DNA of 47,500 nt from Cryptomeria japonica. Its lineage: Eukaryota; Streptophyta; Pinopsida; Cupressales; Cupressaceae. The notes under the pieces are model-generated. The model did no database searches. It worked only from the letters and a program-made list of their open reading frames with translations, and was not told the DNA's origin. Below are positions 24,601 through 34,711 of this stretch, piece after piece; position 1 is the stretch's first letter; every line of letters begins with the position of its first letter. The DNA lies in NCBI RefSeq assembly GCF_030272615.1, contig NC_081405.1, forward strand, positions 474,995,508 to 475,043,007, given 5' to 3'. The position numbers and the translations under genes are program-made.

Positions 24601-25867
24601 TTCTTCGCCACCACTTCCCTCTGTGAGTCCTCCCTGAAGAGGGTCTGGAAAAAATGAAGCAACTCCCTCAAAATCTCCTACAGGGATAGGCACTACTCGC
24701 CTCTATTGTTAACCAGAATAGGGATGGAGTTTCCATGTCTTCTTGCTTTCACTGAGTTGAAGAAGAAAGCAGTGTTCTTGTCCCCCTCCTTCAGCCAATC
24801 AATACAAGCTCTCTGCTTCCAATAAATTTCTTCCCTAAGCTCCCATTCCTCAACCACCTTGAGAGTCCTATCCTCCTCCCTAAGAAAGTCCTCAGACAAC
24901 CCATGCTCTCTAATTTCACTGGTGATCCCATTCAGCATGCTCTGAGCAGCTTCCTTAGCATGAAAGATGTTCCCGAAACCCTGATGGTTCCACTGCTTAA
25001 GCTGAAGCTTAACAAATTGTAGCTACTTGGCAAAAGAGTACATAGCTGTGCCAAAGGCCGACCTCCCTTTCCTCCACCACCCCGCTACCAGATCCTGCAA
25101 GGTAGGATCCTGAAGCCACATAAGTTGGAATTTGAAAGGTGAGCAAGAAACCCGAGCTAAAGAAGACACCAACTTGATGGGCCAATGATCTGACCCTCTC
25201 TAGTCCAGAATCTCAGAACTAGTGGACCAACCCCCCCCAATCCAAAAATTAGAGACCAAAAAGCAATCCAACCTCTCTGCTATCCAAAAATCTCCCACCC
25301 TCCTATTGTTCCAAGTGAACAACCCATTGCTAGGCTTAATGTCAACAAGGTGCAACAAAGATATATTATCCTGAAATAGGTAGGAAGAGGGTTCCAACCT
25401 CATAACCCCCCCTTCTTTTCACTCAACTCGAGGATTGCATTGAAATCTCCTGCCATAATCCAAGGGTGAAAGGGGGCCAATATTCGCACACCTGAAATAT
25501 GGGCCCATAAGTTTTGCTTACCCTGATAGTCTGTAGGGGCATAGATGTTAGAAAACAAGATAAGTTCCCCAGTCTCCAGACTAGACATAACTCCGGATAC
25601 CGAGGATCTGGATGCAGCCCACCAGACCGGGCGAACTCTTAATGGGTTCCAAAGGCAGGCCACTCCTCTAGAAGCACCATTTGCCCCAACACACTGACAC
25701 TCGCCTCACCCCCATAGCTTTGGCACCTGACCCATCATACTTTCCACTGAAAGTTTAGTTTCTTGCAAAAATAGGACATCAGGAGAATGATTCCTAATCA
25801 AATCCCAAACAAATTTTTGTCTAGGGCCACTGTTCAAGCCCCTCACATTCCATGAAAGCACAATCAT
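21661..25867 (-). pseudogene. LINE-B ORF2: endonuclease, reverse transcriptase, zinc finger, RNase H
   Basis: About 1400 codons spread over three frames because of two frameshifts, one in a run of seven C near 25,405 and one near 23,505. The endonuclease starts at the ATG with IVLSWNVRGLN, then LQETK (Glu), AGDFNAI (Asp/Asn) and GSDHWPI (catalytic His). RT has KGKAPGPDGFPVEF, KLDMAKAYDRV, GLRQGDPLSPYLF and the active-site FVDDT near 23,790. The zinc-finger region is at about 22,560-22,470 (CALCGYGEEDASHLFFRC). RNase H has INTDGSSRG, ESDSQMVV and HIPREWNRAADCLAKWAS. Stops include TGA near 24,303, and TAG near 24,013, 25,200 and 21,802, most explicable as CAG or CGA changed to a stop. Confidence 0.88.
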
Positions 25868-27289
25868 TTAGGAGGGTTGGAAAAGTGAGTATCCAAAGTC
25901 TTCACTGACCCTGACTCAACTAGGTTCTCCCCCATCAATTTGATCTTCTCCAGATCTTTCTTTCTGCCCACCTTTGAACTCTTCTCTAAAGCACTTTTCT
26001 TAATATCCTTCTGATGCAGCCCCAGGTGAATAGAGGGCTTATTACTTCTAGCTCCAACCAGTTCCATTTTCAGAGCTAGCAGAGACCCCTCCCCCACTAC
26101 CGAGTTCACCTCAAGGCCTAGAGAGATTTCCAACTGGGCCTCTACAGGCTGATACATCTCCATCTACTGACTTCCAGCCACAAGCAAGGCCTAGGTAGGA
26201 TTCTCAATTACTCTTTCCGAAGCCCCCCCTGAAGCACCTTGATCCAAAGGGGTAAACCCAAGATTTACTTCCTGATGGCTAAGGTCATCCAGGACTTCAA
26301 ATCTGTTGAATGAGTCCCCCTCTTGACGCTCCTATAATGGCCTCTTCTATCCTTGGTTCCTGTTCTTTGTCCTAACTGGGACAAACCCATCAACACCCTC
26401 GCCCAGACCATCATGGGAGCTTTCACCTTCTCAGCCCTATCTAGGCTCGGGTCAGACTGCTGAGGTTGGCACACAACTGGCTTATATCTAGTACATTTAC
26501 GCTATAGATGACCATACTCGTGACATAGCCGACATCAGAACGGTAGAGTCTCATAATCTAACTGCTGAACCCAAGAATAAGAGCCTGCACACATATCTAT
26601 AACATCTGGCAAAGGCTACTAAGATCGATTTCAACACAAATGCGAGCATAGGTCATTACCCCTCTCCCGAGGGTTTGTGTTGATGAGCCCACAAGCCTCC
26701 CGAGTAGAGTGGCAAGCATCCATAGCACATCCTCCCAGCAGCATTCCATTGGAAAACGTGGTAGCCCAACCCACACTGGAACCCGATTTGGTAGCTCCTC
26801 AGAGGGATTAAACCCCGCATGCCAAGGCTTGATGAATAATCCAACCTAGTTGTAGAAATACGGGCCCCCTTCAAAGACCCTATTGCGATCCTCCATGCAA
26901 TTGAAAGTAACCATGAAGTAGTTATTGGCTAACAACATGATTTCCATTTCCCCTTCCGGTGCCCAAGTCCTCCATGCCCAATTTTCCAAAAACTGCAAGG
27001 AAACCCTCATTCCCAAAAACTTGCAGTACAACGAGTGTTTTGAAAGATACTCAATGTCTTTCGCTATCAACTCTAGAGGGATAACTAACTTTGGCCGCTT
27101 GCTACATCTCTCCAGACAACCATTAATCTTTGTCATGTGAGAGTTTGCACCACTCCCCAGCCTAGAATCTGATGCATACATATTATTGTTAAAGGTCTTC
27201 ATACCCTAAGGTGGGGGTTTTGATCCCATCGTTGCACGAAAATCCAAAGTAGGCACAACCTGTGAGGCCTCACCCCCAGAGCTCAACAT
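25864..27289 (-). pseudogene. LINE-B ORF1 (nucleic-acid-binding protein), frameshifted
   Basis: The chosen start is the ATG at 27,289, from which a short N terminus leads through one TAG into the long segment at 27,202-26,846. That segment resembles the DUF4283-type domain of plant L1 ORF1 (FLENWAWRTWAPEGE, then FNCMEDRNRVFEGGPYF). A CCHC zinc knuckle follows near 26,545-26,500 (C-R-L-C-H-E-Y-G-H-L-stop-R-K-C), broken by a TAG. The tail after the knuckle is charged and low in complexity. At least two frameshifts and several TAG/TGA codons interrupt it. The last codon is a TGA that overlaps the ORF2 ATG in ATGA (25,867-25,864), pointing to coupled or reinitiated translation. The protein would bind LINE RNA. 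Confidence 0.75.
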
Positions 27290-27725
27290 CGCAGCGGCAA
27301 ATAGGATAAAGATGTCTAAAAAACCACACCCCAACTAGCTGTTCAAAGCGGCTCGGATCCCAAGACCCCACCTTGCCCGAGCACCACCGAAGGTCAAAGC
27401 CACCCGGCCCCCCAAGCACACGGGAGACCCACGAGCCACCCCTAGTCGGAGCCCCACCCATAGGCCACGTAAACCCCACCCCCGCATCGCTTTAACACCA
27501 CCCCCATGCAGCCAAGGCTCCACCCCTGCGCAGCCTCCGCCTCACCCCGCAGCCCCGAAACCCTCCCCACCGCTTCTGCTCCCCACCCGACACTTCCAAC
27601 CCTGCCAGACCCCCGACACCTGCAACGCCCTCCCCTATCGCACCAGACCCGATCACCACACGTGAGCTATGGCCATGAAGCCCTAGCTCGGCCGCACGCA
27701 GTTGCCCATACAACCATCTTCTCAG
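27290..27725 (-). promoter_or_regulatory. GC-rich 5' UTR / likely internal promoter region of LINE-B
   Basis: This 430-base segment is strongly GC-rich and CpG-bearing, in sharp contrast to the AT-rich DNA that starts at about 27,726. L1 elements carry their promoter here. Several overlapping ORFs are composition artefacts. Confidence 0.6.
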
Positions 27726-27741
27726 AGAAAAATAATATTAA

Positions 27742-28080
27742 TTAGTCTTTTCAACCTCTTGTACTTTTTTACAACACCTATGATTTTTTCTATAGAATTT
27801 TATTGAATTATTGAATACATTTTATAATTAAAATTTACCAATTTAGTTATATTTTAAATTTTTAAATTTATTTATAGTTTCATTGAATTAATATAGTCAT
27901 ATTTATCAAAAGATGTACAATAGTTAATCAATTTTATTTTAAATAAATAGTAAGAAATTATTTTATTTTCATTTGAAAAATATTATTAAACATATTAAAT
28001 GAATTGAAGTGAAATATTGAATACATTTTACAATTCAAATTTACTAATATACTTATAATTTTAAAAATCTAGATGTAAAA
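27742..28080. other. AT-rich region right of LINE-B
   Basis: It holds the right 83-bp repeat and a partial second copy of its neighbouring sequence. No gene is visible. Confidence 0.6.
27859..27941. repeat. 83-bp direct repeat, right copy, flanking LINE-B
   Basis: Counterpart of 21,375-21,457. It is followed by a further partial repeat: TTGAATACATTTTA occurs at about 27,811 and again near 28,017, suggesting an AT-rich repeat with a period of about 200 bp. Confidence 0.85.
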
Positions 28081-28205
28081 TAGGGGTTGACCTCGTAGTG
28101 AACAATAGTTGCAAGGGTCTTGTTAATATTGCCTTCCAAGTTCGAATCCCTCGAGATGCTTGACTATTGTAGGCAATGGACATGGATATTGTGATAGGTT
28201 GTGTG
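28080..28205 (+). mobile_element. Possible tRNA-derived SINE head
   Basis: GTTCGAATCCC at about 28,140-28,150 matches a polymerase III B box, and TTGACCTCGTAGTG about 50 bases upstream can serve as a poor A box. The GGGTCTTG...CCTTCCAAG spacing is like plant SINE heads. No cloverleaf forms, so it is not a tRNA gene. The 3' end and target duplication were not found. Confidence 0.4.
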
Positions 28206-28320
28206 AACAAATAAAGGATAGAAGCTAGAAGGCCTTGGTGGTCGGCGATAGCAAGATGCACGATGGTGACAACCACAAGGAATATAGTGGACCATGTTAG
28301 TTGTGGCAGTCAAGTGTGCA

Positions 28321-28800
28321 TTACAAGAAGAAGGAAGACAAAGGAGATAACAAAAAGTGGAGGTTAAATGAGGGAGTATGAGTTGAAGGAGGAGTTGGAA
28401 GAGAAGAGGAAGAAGGGAGGTTGGAGAATGAAGGAGAGGAGAGGAGAGGAGGAAGACCAAGATGAAGAGGAGAATGAGAAAGGGAGAGGAGGAGGAGAAG
28501 AGATAGAGAGGAGAAAGAGAAAAAGATGAGAGGAGAAGGAGTGGGACAATGATGAGAATGAGAAAGGGAGAAGAGGAGGAGGAGAAGGGATGGAGAGGAG
28601 AACAAGAAAGGGAGAGGAGATAAAGGGAGGAGAAGGAGAGTAAGGGATGGAGAGGAGAAGGAGGAGAGGAAGGGATAGAGAGGAGGAGGAGAAGGAACTG
28701 AGAGGAGAATGAGGAGAGGAAGAATAGGGAGAAAGGGAGACTAGAGAAGAGAATGAGGAGATAAGGAAGGAGACTCAAGGTATACAAGGAGAAGAACAAT
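28321..28800 (+). repeat. Polypurine (GGA/GAA) tract, about 480 bp
   Basis: The plus strand is almost pure A/G with irregular GAGGAGAAG-type units. Such strand-asymmetric mirror-like tracts can form triplex DNA. The minus-strand 211-codon ORF rich in Ser/Leu/Pro (28,164-28,799) is an artefact of this composition. Confidence 0.9.
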
Positions 28801-30044
28801 AAATAGAGGAGGTGTTAATGCCTCAACTTGAACTTGGGGATGGGGACCCCCACTATGGCCCCACTTGTTCAATGCTCCAGTCAAAAGCGATTACCAATCA
28901 AAAAAATAAATCTATGTAAAATATGCAAAGGAATGCAAATGGTTTTTTTCTAAATTTTAGATAGTGATCATTATTTGGTTTGAGAATTGATGAGAAGGCA
29001 TGAGTAATACTTATTTAAGTGGGCAATGCCCACACTAAATAGCCTAAAATATTTTTGAAATGAATTATTGTAAATTTATTGGTTAAAATTTTCATCCCTT
29101 ATAAGAATTAAATAGAAATTAAAGACAAACTTAAATTTATTATTACAACTAAAAGAAAGTTTCCAAATTGATATAGCCCGGTATCATATCATAGTAATCA
29201 TTTACTAGTCCAGTGTTCTTCACCTACTATTGCAATGCAATCGTAGAAGCAAGTTCCGTAGGGGAATCTGGTGAATGAGATTCTATTTCGTGACTAAGAT
29301 GTTACGGGATGGGAGAAATTCTTAAACCATGGATTGAATAGGAGTGGTGAAAGAATAGGACTTGAGAACATCAGAAATAGTTGGAGTTGCAGAAACCAGA
29401 ACATATCGAGGTGAGTGAAAAACCATAGATAGCAGCGGTGACACCTATTAGTTATAGAGCCTACAAGTGTAGAGAAATAGCCAAGGCGCAGGTGGCATAA
29501 GCAGTTCGAGTGATGCCCTACTAGTCTATGCGATAGCCTCGGGCGAGAGGAAGGACACTACACATTTCTACGAGCGAGGGGCCATAAAACTTAAAAAATG
29601 TATATTCTATTTTTATTTTTTTTAATTTTGAATTGTAATAAAAATAGTTGTTTTAATTGTTAATTATTATAATTTTGAATCATTGTTACTTAAAAATTAT
29701 ATTAGTATAATTATATTTATATGATATTAACTATACTCTTATTTTAATAAAATAATAATTATTATATATATATATAAAATACATAAAGGGTCTAAGTCGA
29801 AAGTGAGAAACAAGATCCCTTAGTAAGAAAGAACCTAGATAATCTATCAATGTAGAAGAAAATATATATTTTACTTAAAAGCATGATCCTAATTTAATTT
29901 AATATTTTTAAATTATAATTATAATAATAAAGTTAATCTCTATTTAATTATTAATTTATAGTGAAATATTTTTTTTTTTTTTATATTTATATAATATTAA
30001 TTATAATTGGTCTTAATAAAATAACTATTAAAAATTATAAAAGT
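28801..30044. other. Unassigned intergenic region with a GC-richer island
   Basis: No gene is recognised. 29,170-29,600 stands out as GC-richer than the AT-rich DNA on both sides and has no long ORF. It could be a decayed element or a transferred organellar fragment, but I cannot identify it. A short perfect hairpin, GTGGGC-AAT-GCCCAC, lies near 29,020. Confidence 0.4.
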
Positions 30045-30056
30045 GAAAATATACAT

Positions 30057-30182
30057 TTTTTTTGATAGGTAATGGGTCGAAGCCGATAAGGTGTACATAC
30101 CCTACCCCCTTGTGGGATTTGAAATTGTGACCTCTCTTTCAAGAGCACAAGTTCTCCACAACTAGGCCAACTCAGGCTCTAC
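30057..30182 (-). mobile_element. tRNA-derived SINE (minus strand) with target duplications
   Basis: Read on the minus strand the unit starts with an A-box-like TGGCCTAGTTGTGG, then TTTGAAAGAGAGGTCAC-like spacing, a B-box-like TTTCAAATCCCAC, GGGGGTAGGGT, and ends in a short A run (plus-strand T run 30,057-30,063). Flanks GAAAATATACAT (30,045-30,056) and GAAAATAGATAT (30,183-30,194) are near-identical 12-mers and look like the target duplication. The layout resembles the widespread Au-like plant SINEs. It lies about 100 bp upstream of the E2 LTR. Confidence 0.75.
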
Positions 30183-30283
30183 GAAAATAGATATTTTTTG
30201 AATAACTTGATGAAAAATATTTAAATATATGATTAAAAGCTATTTAATTATTTTGTATATATTAAAATGAGTAAAAATTTATG

Positions 30284-31720
30284 TGTAGACGTATAAATCT
30301 GACCACTTTCGTAAGTGAATATTTAATATTCATTTTAAATCCCTTTCCCCTTATTAATTAAATTCTTCACATTCATCTATTTAATTAAATGAGTTATTCA
30401 ATTTATTCAATTAAATTCACCTAAGCCTTTTCTAACCTTTAATTAAATAAATCACTTTATTTAATTAATTCCCCTTTCCCCCTTTTAATTAAATTTACAT
30501 TTGATTAAATTAATCCTTGCAAATCAATAAATCTAATTTATTTATTTAAATCCCCCACTCGTATTTATGCAAGTTGCATCTATTTGATTGAAATAAAGTA
30601 ATTTTATTTTAATTAAAATCCTTTTTCCTCCACTTGCATTTTTCTACATCTCCCACTTGCCTCCTAAACCCCTTCTAGATTCTTCTAATCAATTCTAATT
30701 TAGCCTAATCCATCTCCTAAATATTGTCACAATCCTAAGCAAAGAGAAGTCACTTCTCTTAGCCTCCAAAGTCTTTGAAAACTATTAAAGGTTTTATATC
30801 CTCAACAAGTTAACCCTCAAAGTCTTCCAAACCATTTAAGGCTCTTACATAACCATTAATGGTTAACTCAACCTTCTTGCATTATTAGATACTTTTTTCT
30901 CTAACTCAACCCTCATCTAACCCAAGGGTCTCATCAAGCATTGATGACTTTAACCTTGGTTATTTCTTTAACCCTTGCACAAGAGTTTACCTCTTGGGTA
31001 AAAGCTTTATCCATTGGATAGCCCTAACTTAACCTTAATCCTTACCTCCTAAGGTAACCTTCATGTCTTCTCAAGTATTTAATTCTTCTTTCATCTCCTC
31101 TCAAACAACCTCTTGTTGACAATCGTCACCATTTCATTGGTGAGAATTGTAAATATGGATTGACTAACTTTCAATCCTGGCCCTTGTTAAGATTATCCAA
31201 TCTTGACCATCCATTGCCCTATTTCCCCTATAAATAGAGTTTTCATTCTCTCATTTTCAGGATCCAAGTCTTTATGCATCAAACTTATAGTCTAATTACT
31301 AAGCATTTTAGCCTTTCTTTGATAAATCATCTTAATAAACATTTAGAAGCATTCTAATATCATAGAATATCCATGTTAGACTAGTATATCATCACTAGGA
31401 TAATTAGTTAATCTTATCATCATCTTTATGCAAGCTTAATCATCATATATTTAATAGCATACATATCTAGGAATGCATTCATGCATAATAATTAAACATC
31501 ACTCATTCTTGAAGTTGTCATTCCTAAGTCACTTTGCTCAGTGATATGAGAGTAAAGTCATTGACTTTAGGGATCCTATGAGATAGAGAACAATGGGACA
31601 CCCCTTGGGAAGTTGAGCTATTCAATATAGCTCCTATAACTTGCACCAAGAGTCTCATTGGTGTGCATGGCCCTTTGAAACTATCTTTCACGTTTCTGAC
31701 ACCCTCATTTTTCGCACACA
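30284..31720 (+). mobile_element. 5' LTR of E2, 1437 bp
   Basis: It starts TGTAGACGTATAAATC and ends ...CGCACACA, four bases before the primer binding site. Its first 165 bases recur at 47,336 with seven substitutions and one 1-base indel, which defines the element ends. U3 is AT-rich with several inverted repeats built on TTTAATTAAAT, and a TATA box lies at 31,229. ORFs inside (31,524-31,721 minus) are not real. Confidence 0.9.
31229..31236 (+). promoter_or_regulatory. TATA box of the E2 5' LTR
   Basis: TATAAATA within CCCTATAAATAGAG lies about 945 bases into the LTR. It is the only strong TATA box in sense orientation there and is expected to drive the genomic transcript. Confidence 0.7.
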
Positions 31721-31724
31721 TTTC

Positions 31725-31742
31725 TGGCGCCCATCATGGGGC
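31725..31742 (+). promoter_or_regulatory. Primer binding site of E2
   Basis: TGGCGCCCATCATGGGGC follows the LTR end after four bases. TGGCGCC matches the 3' end of plant tRNA-Asp and is the usual start of the PBS in Tat/Athila elements. The complementarity beyond those bases is imperfect. Confidence 0.75.
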
Positions 31743-31808
31743 TCAACCCCATTAATCATATCATTTTTGATGTAGGAGCAAGATTGCAAGCATGCAGGAA
31801 TGTTGTTT

Positions 31809-32008
31809 TAGCGGGTTGGGACCTTTCGTTAGTGCATTTAGAGCAAACAATAGCACCCTTGGTGTGTTTGGTGCATCAAACCTATCCCTAGCGCTTTTAA
31901 ACTCTTTGTTAGCACATAATAGTATGGTTTCTTTCCTACATACTCGAACAACAATGTAGCGCATTCGGTAACTTTCTGTAGCGCATCTATGAAGTAGTTT
32001 AGTGCATG
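31809..32008 (+). repeat. TAGCGCAT-type motif array, E2 leader cluster A
   Basis: About ten copies of TAGCGCAT or one-step variants (TAGTGCAT, TAGCACAT, TAGCGCTT) occur over 200 bases with unrelated spacers of about 15-25 bases. Confidence 0.8.
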
Positions 32009-33530
32009 ACTTTGACAGAGAAAAGGCAAAATTGTAACCAAAGTGAAGAAAAATTAGGCTTGTGTAAGCCCACCATATATTCTATTTTTCACTGAATTTC
32101 TTCTTGCAGGTCACTGACAATTTCTTGTAGGTTTAGAAGAAGTTAAAGTAGAAATTTAATTCTTTCTATCTTTTTAAGTTGGATAAAAAGAATTCACTTT
32201 CCTTCAAGTTTAAAAAGAATCTCATATTTTCTTTTGGGCTTAAAATTTACTACATCTTCATTTGGGTTTTAAAAAGAATTCCATTGTTAGATAAAAAGAA
32301 CAAATTTTTTTTTTTTTTTTTGCAAGATTAGGCAAAAACACTTCATTTGGGTTTAAAAAGAACAACAAATTTTCTTTTCAGTTTGCAAAAGGTAAAAATA
32401 ATCACATTTTTCTTTGGTGCATAAAAACAAACTCATTTTCAATTTGCAAAGTATAAAAAGAACCTCACTTTTATTTTGTGCAAAGCAAAATAATTTTTTT
32501 TTCATTTCTCGATTTTCCTTTTGTTGACCAACATCACGATTTATTTTGTTGATCAGGATTTCACTTTCTTAGATAGAAAACATTTTGCTATAAAGAGTTA
32601 AAAATAGCATCATTCTTTTTGGAGCAACATCTCCAAATAGAAGTTAGAAAATCATTGCTTTGAAGGTTAAAAAGAACACTTGTTTGCTTTGTCTCGAAAG
32701 TGGAAGGTAAATGCTCTCCCCTTAACTGGGTGACCAACAAGCCAAACCACTCTTAAAAGATTTCTTAACTTCAAGCATTTTAAATCCTTTAGCAGGCCTA
32801 CCCTCCCGAGTTTCTCTTAGAGCACCATTAATGGTCGGTGAGAGGGGAACGACCTAAGGGGGAAATGACTTTATCGCCAAGTGTTCCAAACCCACTATAA
32901 TCAAATGTGGAGGCTGACAAAAGTCCCCTTCAATGGTTTTTCTCAGCGATTAACCTTCCCCCAATATCTTTAAGATACGTAAATCCTTTGTTCTAAAGGT
33001 TGGGAAGTCTCCCAAGGGAGTTTATCACTGAAGATCGAATGAAAGCCTGATTAAAAACCTTAGTATTAGAAGCTTTGAGCTGAGTTAGTAACCAAACATC
33101 TTCAATATCATAGTGCAAGGGTGGGGAATAATCCGCCCCCAAGATCACTCATCATATATCTCCCAAGATAACAACTCAATTGTGAAGCAATTCACTTTGA
33201 GTTAATTTCTGGCAAAAGTCAAAAAACGGGCACCCTCTAGGGGGTGACAAGGTTGTTTGAGCTGACGGAGTATCGAGACTAGTGGGCTATGATGTTGTTG
33301 ATGACCCTTGAATAAAGAGTCTTCTTGATTTGTCTTATTTATTATCTAAACCTATGAAAACATCGAGGATTTGAACACATCCTCATAGAACATACACTAC
33401 TTATTTAGCATAGGCAAACATTGTTATCTCTTCTATGTGTCATGTTTTCAAGTTATTTTTTAGAAAATCATCCATCAAAATCACAAGTGTTAGTTTTCAA
33501 AATAGCAGAAAGAAAAGAAATCAGGACAGT

Positions 33531-33894
33531 CAGTGCATAGGAGCAACATCCTAGTGCATTTCAACCTAAACTTAAGACTTTCATCAGTCAAATTAGTGCA
33601 TAACCAGTATCATACTGGTGAAATTTCTAGTAGTGCTTTTCAACATCAATCTAGCGCATTCAGATATCAGTCTAGTGTGTTCAGATATCAGCTTAGCGCA
33701 TTCAAGACATATCATAGCGCTTTCAACTCAAACAATTGCACATAATTAGGACATATTAGCGCATAACCCATCCAAAACAGTTAGTTTCAAACATTCTAAA
33801 ATGACGCATAGGAGAGGAAACATAACACAAAGAGAGATTTCTGTAGCGCATCTTGAACATTCTTTAGCGCATTTAGTCGCTATCTTAGTGCATG
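33531..33894 (+). repeat. TAGCGCAT-type motif array, E2 leader cluster B
   Basis: About fourteen copies (TAGCGCATT, TAGTGCATA, TAGCGCTTT and similar) are spaced 20-35 bases apart. The same motif in the opposite orientation fills 46,438-46,772. Confidence 0.85.
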
Positions 33895-34711
33895 ATCAAA
33901 AATAAGAAAAATAGAGAGCAAATCAGGCACCTTGAGAAAATTTTATCAACAGTCTTGAACACCCTTTCAGGTCCTTTAGCAAACTCAGTAGTCAAATTTC
34001 AAATCCGATCATCAGTAAGAAAAATTCCAAACTCTACAAGGCACTTTTAGAATGAGTTTTTCAAATCATCAACTAGCTTGGGATAAGACTTAATCCAACA
34101 AAATCGGGAAGTATCACAAACAGTGATCAAAGTTTCACTATCCAACGAGTTCTATCAAAAACACATACCTAGTTTAATCCTTAAGTTGTCAAATCACGTT
34201 TCCATATCAAGAGACTTTATCCATATCATTTGACACACTTTGTCATGGAGGCGAATCTAACTAAACCTCTACTTGATAAAGTAAACTTGAGTATTCAAAG
34301 GAAGTATCCAAATTCAACATCAATGTCAACCTTTGATCATTCGTGTATGACCACTCCTCATTTTTGAGAAGAACAAGTCTTCATCACAAAACTAAGTTGA
34401 AGAAGAGACAACCTAGTTCTAAGGCACTTACAAGAAAGAATAAATTTCTCTATATCAATCGTCAACTCTTTGCATCACATAGCGCATTCTTGCATCACAT
34501 ACGATTGTATATCCAAGGCAAAACAAATGTGTTTGACAAGGAACCTTTGAAAAGTAGGGCTTATATTTAGAAAGCAACATTCAATCAATGCCTAAATCAT
34601 GGAGGAAGGATCAACCCCACTTTATTCCCATAGTTTTGTATCACATATAACGAAGCTCGACTTGAACTGCCAACACCACCCAAAACTCCCATAGAAGATG
34701 AAGAATTCATC

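Larger units (their letters stand above)
21466..27725 (-). mobile_element. LINE-B, nearly full-length L1-type retrotransposon
   Basis: On the minus strand the element has a GC-rich 5' UTR (27,725-27,290), ORF1 with a zinc knuckle, an ATGA overlap, ORF2 with endonuclease, RT, zinc finger and RNase H, and a short 3' UTR ending in a T-rich plus-strand tract near 21,466-21,480. Total length of about 6.26 kb and gene order are those of plant L1 elements. It carries a few frameshifts and a modest number of stops, so it is dead but not ancient. No convincing target duplication was found. The 3' and 5' ends are placed by composition change and are good to about 15 bases. Confidence 0.88.
31743..34711 (+). 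other. E2 5' leader before gag
   Basis: About 3 kb without a supported coding frame. It carries two clusters of a TAGCGCAT-type motif on either side of a block with stretches shared with E1 (32,839-32,858 and 32,886-32,908). A hairpin CACCC-TCTA-GGGGGTG lies near 33,231. Candidate splice acceptors such as TTCTTGCAG near 32,102 exist, but splicing of the sense leader cannot be shown. Confidence 0.75.

Noticed and set aside
26925-27745. Plus-strand ORFs opposite LINE-B ORF1 and 5' UTR
   Set aside because: They are antisense shadows; the minus strand carries recognisable L1 motifs.
28080-28155. tRNA gene
   Set aside because: A B-box match exists but no acceptor stem or anticodon arm pairs; a SINE head is the better reading.
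28164-28799. 211-codon minus-strand ORF rich in Ser, Leu and Pro
   Set aside because: It follows from the polypurine tract composition; no domain and overlapping frames look the same.
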